Assembly (NCBI RefSeq): GCF_042477335.2
Contig: NC_091263.1
Span: forward strand, 66,644,501 to 66,708,500
DNA from: Ovis canadensis
Lineage: Eukaryota; Chordata; Mammalia; Artiodactyla; Bovidae
Direction of reading: 5' to 3'
DNA: 64,000 nucleotides
The notes under the pieces were generated by a model. The model made no database searches. It was given only the letters and a program-made list of their open reading frames with translations, and was not told the origin of the DNA. Position numbers and translations under genes: made by a program. Position 1 is the stretch's first letter, and every line of letters begins with the position of its first letter. Below are positions 11,746-23,500 of this stretch, piece by piece.

Positions 11746-13249
11746 AGAGCTAGTTGTAAACTGTGATGTCGATATTTTCCCTTGGCTGATGCAGCATTAA
11801 GTATCTGGTCAGAGGAGTTTTTTTTCTTTATCTTTCTGTCTTTGGTCCGTGGCTCACTAGTTTATGTCAAGTGCTTTCTTATAGGTTGGGAATTTTCTTT
11901 TATCCATTCTAGTATTTTTAATTAACTCTGCAGACATGGGTGAGGCCATATATTTGTAGGGAAAGGTTCTTTACCTTCTAGTTGATCGGCAACAGGATGA
12001 CATTAAGGGATATGTGAACGGCTGCAACCTCTTCAGATTTTACACCTCTGACCAGATCTCAGACCAAGACAAAGCGCATGTGTGCACATGCTCGCTCTCT
12101 TTCCAGGAAGATTTCTAATAGCCACTGTAACAAAATGTTTTATAGACTAGAAACCATTACTCTTCCACATAGCATCCTGAGAAGTATACAGCTCATAATT
12201 AAACTCTTAATAAACATCTCCTTAAAAGTCTGAACACTCATCTTCAGATAGTCCCCCTTACAGAGAGTCTGTTTCTAACTCTACCATCCTTTTATGAATA
12301 GGTATTAATATTATATTAATATATTGTTCATCTTGAAATTATAAGAGTTGATATCAAATTTGGCTTGCTTTACAGTAGAAAGAGTATGTTCTCTTTTTAG
12401 AATGCAGACCTATAGATTGTGATTATTTATTTCAAATGTAGATTACCTTCATTAAAAAAAATACTGCCTTTCTCCCACATAGTACTTATTCAGTATGTAA
12501 TTAAGTTGATCCAGCAAAGGCGGCTTAATGCACATTCAATTAAAAGTAACTTTTGAGGTTTTAGGGTTTAAAAAAGCTCCATCTGCATTTGCTTTTTTGT
12601 TCACATCATTTTATTATATTTTAATGTATCTTAATTCTTGTTACATATTTCATCTGAACTAGGAATTAGAACATTACCTGTAGTTGTTATTTCCCTTGTA
12701 CCCGATGTTCTCACTTTCCTACTCCCAGGGCTGAGAATCGTGAATTTTTGAGTACTGTTCAGCTGTACACATACATACAAAGTTTTCCTTAGATATGGTA
12801 TTGCTTTAAGTGTAGTTGCCACACTGTGTTAAGGTGATTGCATCACTAATTCAGTTGTCATTTTTTCATAAAGTGGATTTCTTAATAAAGGAAAGGAGAG
12901 AAGAGAATTGAACATTTTTGAACAGTGAACCTTGAACATTCTTGCTTAACTTATTTTGTTGTGAACTGCTTCTGTGAGTAGCACTGTTTTAGGAAATTCC
13001 TAGTTTCTCCCTAAAGTTGACCAGTAACACTTGATCCATTACCTTCCTAGTATTCGATTCTGCTGATGTAGCAAGTGTAAATGATGTTCCGTTACGGTTT
13101 TATATTACATTTCTCTGATAACTGCAGTATCTTAAATTTATCAGTCATATGTCATTCTGTGGAATAACTGTTCTTGTCTTATACTCACTTTTCCATAGTA
13201 TTTGCCTTTTTCTTTATAAATCTGAGGAACTAATCTAGTTACTGTGAGG

Positions 13250-16200
13250 CATGTGTTAGTTACTTGTTCTTTTTGGTATCTCAATGTAAACAAGTCCTTT
13301 ATTTTCATTTTAATAGTTTTTTCTTCTATTTTATGGGCACATTTTATGTTGTGATTAAGAGATCATTCAGGGTTTTTTTTTATGTGTCTTTATCTAGAAT
13401 TGATTTTTTTTTGTTACCATATTGCAATGCAGTTGATTTTGTATGTTAATTCTATAGCTAACTTTGCAATGCTGTCTTTATTTCTGGTAACTTTCCTGCA
13501 GATTCTTCTAGGTACATCGTTTTATTTTCTGCAGATCATAATTATCTTCTTCTTTCCTTTCTACCCCTTTTTTATTTCTTTTTCTTTATTGACTACCTAG
13601 GCTGTGACCTCTATGGCAATGTCAGAGGAAAGTAGTATACTGGTATTCATGTCTTGCTCTTGATAATAAATGGAATACTATAGGCATCTCTTCTTGAAGA
13701 AGGACATATATTATAGGATTATTGCTGACTGTTTTTGGGGGGCTCAGGAACTTTCCTTTTATTTTTAACCTTTGTCATAAAAGATACTGACTTATCAGAT
13801 ACTTTTATGCATATGAGCAAATAAGTTGATAGAAATAATAATGTTAAATCACTCTTCTGTTATTGTCATATTATTTTTTCATAATATATTACCTTTTTAA
13901 ATACACTACTGTTTTCTGGTATTTTGCTTTGGAGTTTCTCATTTGTGACTATGAATGAGATTTAGCCTAGGGGCCTGTATAATATTCCTTATCTGTTGTC
14001 TGTATTCAATTTGTGAATCAAGGTTATTACTGGCCTTATAGAATGAGTTAGGAGGTATTCTGTCTTCCATATTCTCTGGAAAAATTTATGAAGATTAGAA
14101 TCATTTTTTTCCCCTAAATATTTGGTAGAATTCCCTAGTAAAAACATCTGGACCTCTGGTGTTTTTGTCTTAAGTTTTTAAGCTTTTTCAGTTATTATAC
14201 TTCTTCTTCTTCCCAGATCTGTTTAGGAAAATCAGTTTCCTCATAATTTGTTACTTTGATCTAGTTTTTCTGTTTTATTTGGCATAAACTTTTTTAGAGT
14301 AGTTTGTCACTTTTTTTTTTTTTAAAGTATAGTCAATTTGCAATATTAGTTTCAGGTGGATAGCATAATGATTCAGTATTTTTATAGCTTATAATACTTT
14401 ACAGTTATTATAAAATATTGGCTATGTTCTCTGCTATATAATATATTCTCTTTTTTGCCACTTAATTTTTAAAATTGAATGATATTTGCTTTACAGAATT
14501 TTCTGGTTTTCTGTCATACATCAACAAGACTCAGTCATAGGTACAGCCATGTCCTCTCCTTCCCAACCTCTGTTCCATCTCTTTCCCCATTGCAGCCTTC
14601 TAGATTGTCACAGAGCCCCTGTTCGAGTTCCCTGAGTCATACAGCAAATTGCCGTTGGCTGTCTATTTTACATACAGTGTTACAAATTTCTTTATTACTC
14701 TGTCCGTCCATCTCACCCTCTGCCTTCTCCCCTTCCACCGTTTCCATAGGTCTGTTCTCTGTGTCTGTTTCTCCATTGCTGCCCTGCAAATAAATTTGTC
14801 AGTACCATCTTTATAGATCCCATATATATGTGTCAGTATACAATAGTTATATTCTTTTTCTGACTTACTTCATTCTGTATAAAAGGGTCTAGGTTCATCC
14901 ACCTTACTAGAACTAGGTGACTCAAATGTGTTCCTTTTTATGGCTGAGTAGTATTCCACTGTATATATGCACCAGAGCTTCCTAATCCATTCATCTGTTG
15001 TTGGACATCTGGGTTACTTCCATGTTCTAGCTATTGTAAATAGTGCTGCTTGTTGCTTATTTATTTTATATATATAGTAGTTTGTGCTCTTAACCCCCTT
15101 CCCCATCTTGACACTCTTTCCTTCCCTCTCCTCACTGGTAACCACTAATTTATTCTGTGAGTCTGTTTCTGTTTTATTTTTTATATTTCTCATATAAAAG
15201 TGATAACAGAATATTTGTCTTTCTCTGCCTGGTTTATTTCACTAAATGTAATGCCCTCCAGGTCCATCCATGTTGTTGCACAGTGTGAAATTTTGTTCTT
15301 TTTATGGCTAAGAAATATTTGTGTGTGTGTGTGTGTGTTCCACATCTTCTTTGTCCATTCATCTTTTGTTGGATACTTAGATTGTATCCATATCTTGGCC
15401 ACTCTAAATAAGGTTGCTCCAAACATTGGAGTGCTAGTATCTTTTCGAATTAGTGTTTTCACTTCCTTAAATATTTACTCAGGAGTGGAATTGCTAGATC
15501 ATATAGTGGGTTTTTGTTGTTGTTTTTGAGGAACCTCCCTACTGCACTGATTTACATCCCCACTGACTATGTACTAGGATTCTCTCTTCTCCACATCCTC
15601 GCCAGCGTGTGTTAGTTGTAATCTTTTTGATGAGAGCCATTTTGACACATGTGAGATGATACCTCATTAGGATTTTTACTCTCATTTCTCTGAAGATATG
15701 CAACTTTGAGCCTCTTTTCTTGTGTCTGTTGGCTGTCTGTTTTCTTTGGAAAAGTGTTTATGCAAGTTTAGTGCTCATTTTCTCATTGAATTATTTGTGT
15801 TTTTTAAAATATTTAATTGTATGAGCTGTTTATATATTTTGAATATTAACCCTTCATCAGTCAATATTATTTGTAAATATTTTCACCTCTTCAGTTAGGT
15901 TGCTACCACTTCTTTTTTGACCTTTGCTTTTTTATCAATAGTTCTGGCCTTTCTTCCATTTTTAATATTAATTTCTGCCTTCCCTCTCTTTTCTTGATCT
16001 GTCATAGAAGAGATACCTTGATTCTATTTTATATTTTTAAACTGTTGTATTTTTGTTTGTTTGTTATATCTTTAATTTTTTTTGCCCTTGTTATTTTCTG
16101 CCTACCTTCTCTATTCTGTTTTTCTTTCTTTTCTATAAAGAATGTACAGCTTATAGACTTTGACCATTATTTCTTTTCTAATCTAAGAATAAAAGGCATA
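13250..16200 (-). mobile_element. Composite of antisense L1 LINE fragments
   Basis: AT-rich, T-biased sequence matches L1 ORF2 and 3' UTR in antisense. Two copies of the same L1 segment occur: 'tttatggctgagtagtattccactgtatatatg' at 14936-15055 and the parallel 'tttatggctaagaaatattt' at 15300-15430, followed by 'aggaacctccctactgcactgatttac' and 'agatgatacctcattagg'. The repetition means at least two insertions, or one internally duplicated element. A (TG)n tract lies at 15320-15338. Small open frames here are repeat-derived. Confidence 0.75.
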
Positions 16201-16339
16201 TTTTACCTTTTCCCATAAGTGGTATTTTTACTGAATCTCAAAATTACATTTCCAAACACAGAGAAGTGTGTATTTTAAGCTTCTGATTTCATTGCATTGT
16301 GGTAACAAAGACAACTTTAACTTAAAAAGTGTTTTTGAA

Positions 16340-16640
16340 CTTTTAATTTTTATGTGTACAGAAAAATGGAGACCCACAGTGGGCAGTTCAGTTCATTTTC
16401 GCACATTAAACACACTCATGTAAGCAGCCCCAAGATCAAGAAACCCCAAGCCACCCTTGAACCCACCCTTTTCCTGCCGAACCACTGTCCTGATTTCTAA
16501 CACCACAGATTACTTGCACCTGCTTTTGAATTTTAAATTACTAGAATCATAAAGTATGTGTGGTTTTATGTCAACCTTTGGTTGTGAGATCTGTCCATTA
16601 TACTGTGTATAGCTGTATTTCAGATACTCTCAGAATTTTA
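16340..16640 (-). mobile_element. Antisense L1-like fragment
   Basis: The stretch from 'ttttatgtgtacagaaaaatgg' through 'ccaccctttt'-type sequence to 'tttatgtcaacctttgg' resembles the antisense 3' part of an old L1M-type element. It ends only ~60 bp before the SMARCC1 exon at 16699. Confidence 0.45.
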
Positions 16641-16698
16641 TAATAGTTTTTACTTTTTCCCCACATTGTACTATTTGTTCTTATTCCTTTGTTTGTAG

Positions 16699-16754
16699 AA
16701 GGAGCTGAAGAGGAAAAAATGGAAACAGATACTGATGCTCAGCAGCCTGAAAAG
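16699..16754 (+). CDS. SMARCC1: SMARCC1 internal exon (acidic linker, residues ~774-792)
   Basis: SMARCC1/BAF155 is a scaffold subunit of BAF-type SWI/SNF chromatin remodellers in the nucleus. This 56-bp exon starts after a TTTGTAG acceptor and ends at AAG|GTAAAA. Its first two bases complete a Glu codon begun upstream. It then reads GAEEEKMETDTDAQQPEK, the start of the acidic Glu/Asp linker that follows the SANT domain and precedes the C-terminal helical region. Numbering is human-equivalent, counted back from the stop assuming the 1105-residue human length. The exon is too short to stand out as an open frame; it was found by protein resemblance and exact GT/AG borders. The 3' end falls between codons (phase 0). 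Confidence 0.93.
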
Positions 16755-16989
16755 GTAAAATGTCAGTCTGTTTGAATTCTCCCGTGACAGAAAAGCCATA
16801 GAGAGCACAGTCTTTCACACAAAGCAGTTTGGGTTTATTTTAATCTTTTGAGTCCCTCTTGGGACTATAAGTGATTCTGTCAGCCATTTTCACTTTCCTG
16901 GTTTAAGGTGCAGTTCTCATAAGACATAATACAGGACATTTTTCATCTGTTTTATTTAGTGAGGATTTATCCACTCTTCAGGTTCCCGG

Positions 16990-17184
16990 TGGGCTTCCGT
17001 GGTGGGTCAGCTGGTAAAGAATCCACCTGCAATGCGAGAGACCTGGGTTCGATCCCTGGGTTGAGATGATCCCCTGGAGAAGAGAACGGCTACCCACTCC
17101 AGTATTCTAGCCTGGAGAATTCCATGGACTGTATAGTCCGTGAGATCACAAAGAGTTGGACACGACTGAGTGACTTTCACTTTA
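16990..17184 (+). mobile_element. Bov-tA SINE with target duplication
   Basis: A full-length sense copy runs from 'tgggcttccgtgg' to 'gagtgactttcac'. An imperfect ~25-bp target duplication flanks it: 'tttagtgaggatttatccac' at 16955 and 'tttagtgaggatttatctat' at 17181, the right one carrying a few extra bases. Confidence 0.92.
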
Positions 17185-18114
17185 GTGAGGATTTATCTAT
17201 CCGCTCTTCCAGCTTCTGCTTCTATAATTCTTTCAGACAGAGTTGGGGAATGTGAATACAAGAGACTATTTAAAACTTAAAACTATTGAATTTTGTAGGG
17301 TTTGGGTTCTGTACTTACGCTGGAAGAGAATTAGAGAGTATTGAGGAATTTTCTGGGAGTCTTAGCTGTCAGCAGAAAAAAATTTGGAAAACTTAACAAG
17401 AAGGTGACATTTGAAGTATGTTTTAAAGAGCACATAAAATTATAACGCTTGAAATGAAGAATGGGGAATCAGATATTCCAAGTGGCAGTGGAGGGAGAGA
17501 CACTGCAACCAGTGTGCAGAAGGCATCCAGGTGCCCAGCATGTTTGTGTCCTGACCCCTGTCTCATGAAGGCTGTAAATGTGAGGTAAGCCAAGCAGAAC
17601 AGAATTGTCAAGCCTCTTCAAGATCAGGATACAGAAGATCAGGATACAGAATAATCAGTCAGTCACTGTTTAAATGAAGCAAGGATTTAAGGTCTTAATT
17701 ACATTTTGTGCTTTATCATTGTATATAGATAAGGAGAGGAAGGGAATCATAGTAAAATTAATGATTGTTCTTACAGCGTCTCAAATTCTGTGCTTTATAC
17801 TTTACATTTATGAATTTATCAAGTTGCTAAAACAGCCTCAAGTCAATGATAGTCTCTTCATTTTATAGATGATGTTATATAATTTGTCCAAGGATTTCAA
17901 AATTGATAAATGATGCCAGCTCCTGACCATAGAGCGGTTGAAGCTTTCAGTCTCCAGAAAATGATCACTGATTGTTCTGTTGTGTCTCTTCTAAGAGCCA
18001 TTGTAAATGCCTGTGTTGAAGAGCTTTGTCAACTTTTAATTTTGGCAGCATTTCATTTTGCTTCTTGGTTGATACTGTACATTTTATGTATTTTTATTCA
18101 TTTTATATATTGAA

Positions 18115-18265
18115 GTATAGTTGATTTACAGTATTGTGTTAATTTCTGCTGTACAGCAAAATGATTATTATACATATATATACATTTTTAATATTATTTT
18201 CCAGTATGGTTTATTATAGCATACTGAATATGATTCTCTGCTGTACAGTAGGACCTTCTTGTACT
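18115..18265 (-). mobile_element. L1 3' UTR fragment, antisense
   Basis: The motifs 'gtatagttgatttacagtatt', 'gctgtacagcaaaatgatta', 'tatacatatatatac' and 'ctctgctgtacagtaggacc' are the characteristic antisense 3' UTR block of ruminant L1. Confidence 0.75.
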
Positions 18266-18287
18266 GTGCTTTTTAAATACTTTTAGT

Positions 18288-18500
18288 ACTTTCCTTGGTG
18301 GCTCAGGTGGTAAAAAGTCCGCCTGCAATGCAGGAGACCTGGGTTCGATCCCTGGGTTGGGAAGATCCCCTAGAGAAGGGAAAGGCTACCCACTCTAGTA
18401 TTCTTGCCTGGAGAGTCCTCAAGAACAGAGGAGCCTGGTGAGCTGCATGCAGTCCACGGGGTCGCAAAGAGTCACACATGACTAAGCAACTGAGCATCCA
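18288..18500 (+). mobile_element. Bov-tA SINE
   Basis: A sense copy has an intact B-box region ('gttcgatccctgggttggg') and a tail ending 'gactaagcaactgagcatcc'. The minus-strand 64-residue frame at 18303-18497 is its shadow. Confidence 0.9.
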
Positions 18501-18842
18501 GACGACTAACCGTGTGTTTGTTTGTTTGTTTAACCAGTAAATAAGTCACACTGACACTCTTCTGGACACTGTGTCCCCAGCATTATGGCAGAGTGGGTGG
18601 GACTGTACTTAAGAAACATGAAGTCTCATGAGCATTCAGGAGTTGTGGATAGTGAGAGGTATTTTTCAGAATTTATTGACTTTTTTCCAGCTATTCTCGG
18701 CAAGACTTTTCTGAACCTAGTCCACCTGTTGCCAAAAATAGTGGAAACTTTAGTTATTCTAAGATAACATCACTTGTAAAAGGACCTTTTATTTTCTTTT
18801 TCTCAAGTCAAGTCTCTGTTTTTTCTTTTGTACCCCTTTCAG

Positions 18843-18957
18843 GCAGAAAACAAGGGGGAAAATGAAACGGATGAAGGTGATAAAGCGCAAGATGGAGAAA
18901 ATGAAAAAAACAGTGAAAAGGAACAGGATAGTGAAGTTAGCGAGGATACCAAATCAG
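18843..18957 (+). CDS. SMARCC1: SMARCC1 internal exon (acidic linker, residues ~793-830)
   Basis: This 115-bp exon is bounded by a CCCCTTTCAG acceptor and a TCAG|GTAATT donor. It encodes 38 residues starting AENKGENETDEGD and ending EVSEDTKS, plus the first base of a Glu codon (phase 1 donor). The segment is almost entirely Glu, Asp, Lys, Asn, Gln and Ser, a highly charged and probably disordered linker. In human-equivalent numbering the serines of DSEVSED fall at 822 and 825, reported phosphosites of human BAF155; both are present. It continues directly from the exon at 16699 and into the exon at 19616. Confidence 0.96.
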
Positions 18958-19615
18958 GTAATTTGAGGAAACTCTTTGGACTTTATTATGTAAAACACTA
19001 AAAGGAGTGGAGAAATGTGAGCAGTTAAATTGTGTAGAAATAGTCCTTCGTTGTGCTACATGTTTCTTAACAGTAAATATGAATTTGAGTTTTATTTTGC
19101 ACTGAGGCACCATCACCATGATGGTGACTACACTGTTTTCAGTGATACAGAGACAAGCAAGTTGTTTGGCTGTGACTGAAGTCAGTACTTCAGTATATTT
19201 TCTTTCCAGTTCGTTGCTGGCGTGTCCCATCCTGCCTGACTTGAAAGGCTTCCAGAGGTGCCTGTTCTCGGCTTCTGATTTGCTCCAGACCCTAGGATTT
19301 CCCAGAGCATCTCATTGACTGATGAACAAACATTTTGGTCTTAGGACTTAGCTCCCTGGAATTTTCCTTTATATCCAAGGGAAACTACATAGAGAGCTCA
19401 GAGAAGACAGAGTGTCCTATTTAGAAAATCCATCTCAAGTAGAAGCCTACTAACATGCACGGAGTGGATCAACAGAAACCTTAAGAAGGGAAAGGCACTG
19501 GGATGTCTTTGTAATATCAGTCCTAGTTCATCATGTGGCAGAGGTGAGAAGTAAGATGGCTTATTCAGACTGGGCACACTGGTAATAAAGCTTCCTGATT
19601 TTTCCCCCCCCCCAG
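18958..19615 (+). other. SMARCC1: SMARCC1 intron with all-cytosine acceptor tract
   Basis: A 658-bp intron. It is unremarkable except at its 3' end, where the pyrimidine tract is 'ttttt' plus an uninterrupted run of ten C (19604-19613) directly before AG. No repeats are obvious. Confidence 0.9.
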
Positions 19616-19770
19616 AAGAAAAGGAGGCTGAAGAGAACAAGGAACTCACTGATTCTTGTAAAGAAAGAGAAAGTGATGTTGGGAAGAAGAAAGTAGAACA
19701 TGAAATTTCTGAAGGAAACGTAGCCACAGCCGCAGCAGCTGCTCTTGCCTCAGCTGCAACGAAAGCCAAG
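19616..19770 (+). CDS. SMARCC1: SMARCC1 internal exon (linker into SWIRM-associated helical region, ~831-882)
   Basis: This 155-bp exon completes the split Glu codon (g|aa), then encodes 51 residues from EKEAEENKELTDSC to the alanine-rich ATAAAAALASAATKAK, ending at AAG|GTTTGC (phase 0). The first half is the end of the charged linker. The Ala-rich second half opens the helical SWIRM-associated region that leads into the coiled coil. The donor GTTTGC departs from the usual GTRAGT and looks weak. The acceptor lies directly behind the C-only tract. Confidence 0.96.
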
Positions 19771-22532
19771 GTTTGCCCGACAGCTCTTTTCCTAGTGCTC
19801 TCTTAATCCATGAATGGCTGTATTGTTTTGACGTTACTGGGAATATTTAGTATAGAGAGCCTTGCACCTCATAGATGACTGTTTGTTTGAATGACATTTC
19901 TAGGTTAAGAATTCCATGGGCAGGAGGATGGTGGAAATAGCAGACCTGGGCCTAAATGGTGGCTGCTTTCGAGTCATTCACTGTGTCATTCATTCAGTCT
20001 TCTGAAGACTGCAGTGATTGAAGGCAGAATTTAAAGACTCTCGAATGTGCCTGCAGAACTTGTCTTGGACTGTAGTTCCAATAATTTCTACCAGATTGAA
20101 ATATTTGTAATTTTTAAGGCAAAAATCTGTTTCCTTGTATAAATACTTCACCCTGCTTTTACAGACTGGAAGGAACAAGAAGGAACCTAAAATAGCTCTT
20201 TTTCTTCTTGAATTTGCCAGCTTTTCTGGGGGTGGTTTTCTCTATTTATAACATGGTATTGACTTTCCAGCATATTTTAGAAGAAAAGAGAATGTTATTT
20301 TCCCTGCTTTGTGTTAAGTTAGCACTTTAAAGCATTCCAGGCATGAATATGTCAAGTTTAAAAAATCTATTCACCCCTTTTCTATTTTACCTTCAAAAGT
20401 AGTCTCCTTCCATTATAGGTCACCACATTTTAAGCAGTGGTTAGTAGGACATGGCAAATTATTTTATCTGGACCTGTTCTTGATCCATTGGTAAAGATGT
20501 TTTTCATGGTGTTTAATTACCCCAGACTATTTAGCTGTTGTAAACTGTTTCTCCAAGTGTTTAATCTGTGTGGCATGACTTTATAACATGCCACACAGAT
20601 CCATTGATGACCCAGTTCAAACCATAAGAGCACTGTTTGGAGTGCCTGCCCATTTAATATAGGTGCAGACAGTGTTGGGGAGGGTTGCTCACCGGTCACA
20701 GAATTGTTCAGTCAGATACCCCAGCTGAATGTTACTCCACAATAGATTGAGGTCTTGCATATTCATACTAGGCAGTCTCTTCTAAAGATGTGTCCTGATC
20801 TTCATGGTTCTTAAGTATAATTTTAGGTATTCTGTCTTGTCTGCCACCCCCGATGTCTAGGAATTTGTGAGAGGTACTCTTGTTTTAGTGAATACTTTGT
20901 TGTTTCATATTTGTTTGGTTTTTTCTTCCTTCATTGGAAGCAGTTTTTGAGTCTGTCTCCTGCGAGGTTGGATTCCTGGCTATCTCATTGTTTCTAAGCT
21001 GTCCAAGTTATTTCTGTTCATGTTGTCATCAATTGGGCATGTTTTCTCTAAAAAGGAGCCAAGCCAGGAGGGCTTCCCTCCTTTATGCCTTTGAATTGAA
21101 AGACACAGCTGTCCACCCAGTCTTCACTCAGGTCACCTTTGCGTTGAAGTATAACTTAGACACAAATAAGTAGATACATGTGTCTACAACTAGTACATTT
21201 TTTCACAGGCTGAACCCACTATAGGCTCATAAACAGCACCTGTGTCAAGCTGTATATAGAACCTTACCTGCTTAGCATTAGCCTCTTCGTATCCCTTCCA
21301 GTGGCTGCTTCCCTTCAGAAGTAGATGCTGCATGCCTCCTAACAAGTTACTTCTTATGGAAGGAATCATATGCAGAAAAACCTTTAAAAATACTGATACA
21401 AGCATGGTACTTTCTTAAATAACCTCTCTGTCTCTTCAGGCTCGAACGCCTTAGGGAGTTTGGGGATCTTCCCTGATCAGGACCCTTCTCAGTTCTTAAG
21501 AGTCATTTCTCTCCCGTCTGTCCTGAAGTCTCACTGTCTCTTCCCATTATTTCTCCTCTCTGTACTACTATGTGTGCTTCATTGTAAGTTACCAAAGAAG
21601 GAATTAAAGTGGTAGATGACCATAAAAAGCCTCAAAGGTCTTTTTGTGCTTTGGACACAAACGTTTGTACCACTGACCACCTTGCCACTGTTGTTTGATT
21701 CCTTCATTACAGAGGAACTGCTCTTACGGGTCAATTACCATGGCCCTTGGATAGTCCGTACAATATTTAGAAGAGTGTCCAAAGAACATTTTCTGTCCAG
21801 GTCACTGAATTTCCACTCCCTCATCAATCATTCACTCTTTATTTCTAATAGACTTGGAACTTGGGCCTTCATTCTTGGAATACCTGTGTCTTCCACTAAC
21901 TTGTGAAAGTGTTACAGATGTTCACACTACATGACTTGGTTCATGAATTGTTCCATGCTACTTTCACAGCACACATAATCATTTTTGTGCTACGTTGTAA
22001 TTAAGGAGTAAGGAATTTGCTTAAATTACTGTAATTAGTACAACTTATCTAGCCTATTCAAGCTTTCTGTTATTCTTGTTTTTGTTCTTCTGAGTCTATA
22101 AACAGCTTTGTTATTAAGAGTTTTCCTTGATACATTTTAATAGTTTGCCACACTCTGACATGGAGTGGTAATTAGAGGTTCTGGAACTAGCTCCGAAACA
22201 TACAGAGTGGTTATGCATTCTGGCTTTCCTCGTCCTTGCCAGATGAGGGGCTTTTGGGTGGAGAGATAGGCTTTTTCATCCCACCTACTGACAAGCTGTG
22301 GACTAACTCACCTGAAGAGTGGTGTTTGGGTGTGAGAAAGCACTGTTGGCCTAGTGCCGTGCATGCCTTCCATCTGGGTTTAGCTGGAAGAAACCATTCA
22401 GAACTACTGCTGGATAAACTTAGAAAATCCAGAAAATAGAGTATGTCCTCCTTTATCAGTAGCAGTAGGATTCAGTTCTCATAAGATAGCAGAAATCACT
22501 TTTTTTTTTTAAGCCCACATAGACATTTACTT

Positions 22533-22665
22533 TGGAGAAGGCAATGGCATCCCACTCCAGTACTCTTGCCTGGAGAATCCCATGGACGGAGGAGCCTGGT
22601 GGGCTGCAGTCCATGGGGTCGCTAAGAGTCGGCCATGACTGAAACGACTTAGCAGTAGCAGCAGT
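22533..22665 (+). mobile_element. Bov-A SINE fragment with 12-bp target duplication
   Basis: The element starts at 'ggagaaggcaatggc' and ends with the 'acgacttagcag' tail, so the tRNA-like head is absent, as in Bov-A/ART-type units. The 12-bp sequence agacatttactt flanks it exactly at 22521-22532 and 22666-22677, so it inserted in this short form. Confidence 0.92.
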
Positions 22666-23304
22666 AGACATTTACTTCAGGTTTCTTTTCTACTGCCATG
22701 CCATACCCACCTACTTTAAAAAGGAGATTTGTCTTCATGGGAACTGGGTGTTAGTTTTAGGACATCAGGAAGATTTTTTTTCTTATCCCTCAGAAATACT
22801 TCATAACTTGCTCCCTTATTATGCCTGAAATTCTCTCTCGAGATAGGAAAATTGTATCTTTTTCTCATTTTACATGAAGTTAACCAGAATACATTCTTGA
22901 ATAGCATGTATAGGATTATGAGTCCTTGATTTTGGAAATTTGTCTTTATTTTGTACCTAATTAAGTTGTACTTGAAATTCTAGACTGAAGTTTATTACCT
23001 ATCAAAATTTGGAAGGCATTTTTATCTTTGTTTTCAAAAATCTAGTTTTCCTTTTGAGAAGTCTAACATAGTCTGAATTTTTGTTTGTAACCTTTTTTTC
23101 TTTTTGGTCTGTCTGAAATTTTTTAGAATTTTCAGTCTTTTGTTCTTAAATCTCCAAAGTTCATTGTTGTGAATCTTTTTTTTTAATGTTTATTTGCTTA
23201 CATGGTAATAATCCCTTTATGTTTAATAACTTGTGATCTTCAGTTTTGAGAGGAAGTATTTTGCTGTGTTTATTTGCTAATGTGTGGGGATATCCCTAAG
23301 TTCC

Positions 23305-23500
23305 CCGGCTTCCCTTGCAGCTTAGCTGGTAAAGAATCTGCCTGCACTGCAGGAGACCTGGGTTCGATCCCTGGGTTGGGAAGATCCCATGCAGAAGGGA
23401 AAGGCTACCCACTCCAGTATTCTGGCCTGGAGAATTCTATGGACCATAGTCCATGGGTCGCAAAGAGTTGGACACAACTGAGCGACTTTCACTTTCATTT
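23305..23500 (+). mobile_element. Bov-tA SINE with 12-bp target duplication
   Basis: A full-length sense copy is flanked by tccctaagttcc at 23293-23304 and 23501-23512. The exact duplication supports a relatively recent insertion. Confidence 0.93.

Larger units (their letters stand above)
1..16698 (+). other. SMARCC1: SMARCC1 intron (3' part), repeat-rich, no exon recognised
   Basis: This stretch lies upstream of the first recognisable SMARCC1 exon and ends at its acceptor (AG at 16697-16698). I looked for the preceding coding segment expected from the human protein and did not see it, so that exon is probably left of the window. The content is mostly interspersed repeats: L1 fragments (about 40-265, 13250-16200, 16340-16640), BovB 3' ends (1684-1878, 3716-4146, 5480-6092, 10058-10860), CHR SINEs (2406-2745, 3222-3352), Bov-tA SINEs (271-366, 8482-8881, 9063-9267) and a MIR (11185-11410). 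Between them is AT-rich DNA in which I see nothing defined. Reading frames here, such as 7101-7577 on the minus strand, have no recognisable protein and are treated as chance. Confidence 0.8.
16755..18842 (+). other. SMARCC1: SMARCC1 intron
   Basis: The intron has a GT donor (GTAAAA) and a pyrimidine-rich AG acceptor ('ttgtacccctttcag'). It holds Bov-tA copies at 16990-17184 and 18288-18500, a diverged MIR-like stretch near 17770-17930 and an L1 3' UTR-like fragment at 18115-18265. I see no further exon. Confidence 0.85.

Noticed and set aside
14479..14793. 104-codon plus-strand frame rich in Ser/Pro/Leu
   Set aside because: Inside an antisense L1-derived region; no domain and no splice context.
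1..16698. An additional upstream SMARCC1 exon
   Set aside because: I looked for coding sequence resembling the segment before the acidic linker and for a matching phase donor and did not find it; it is more likely outside the window.
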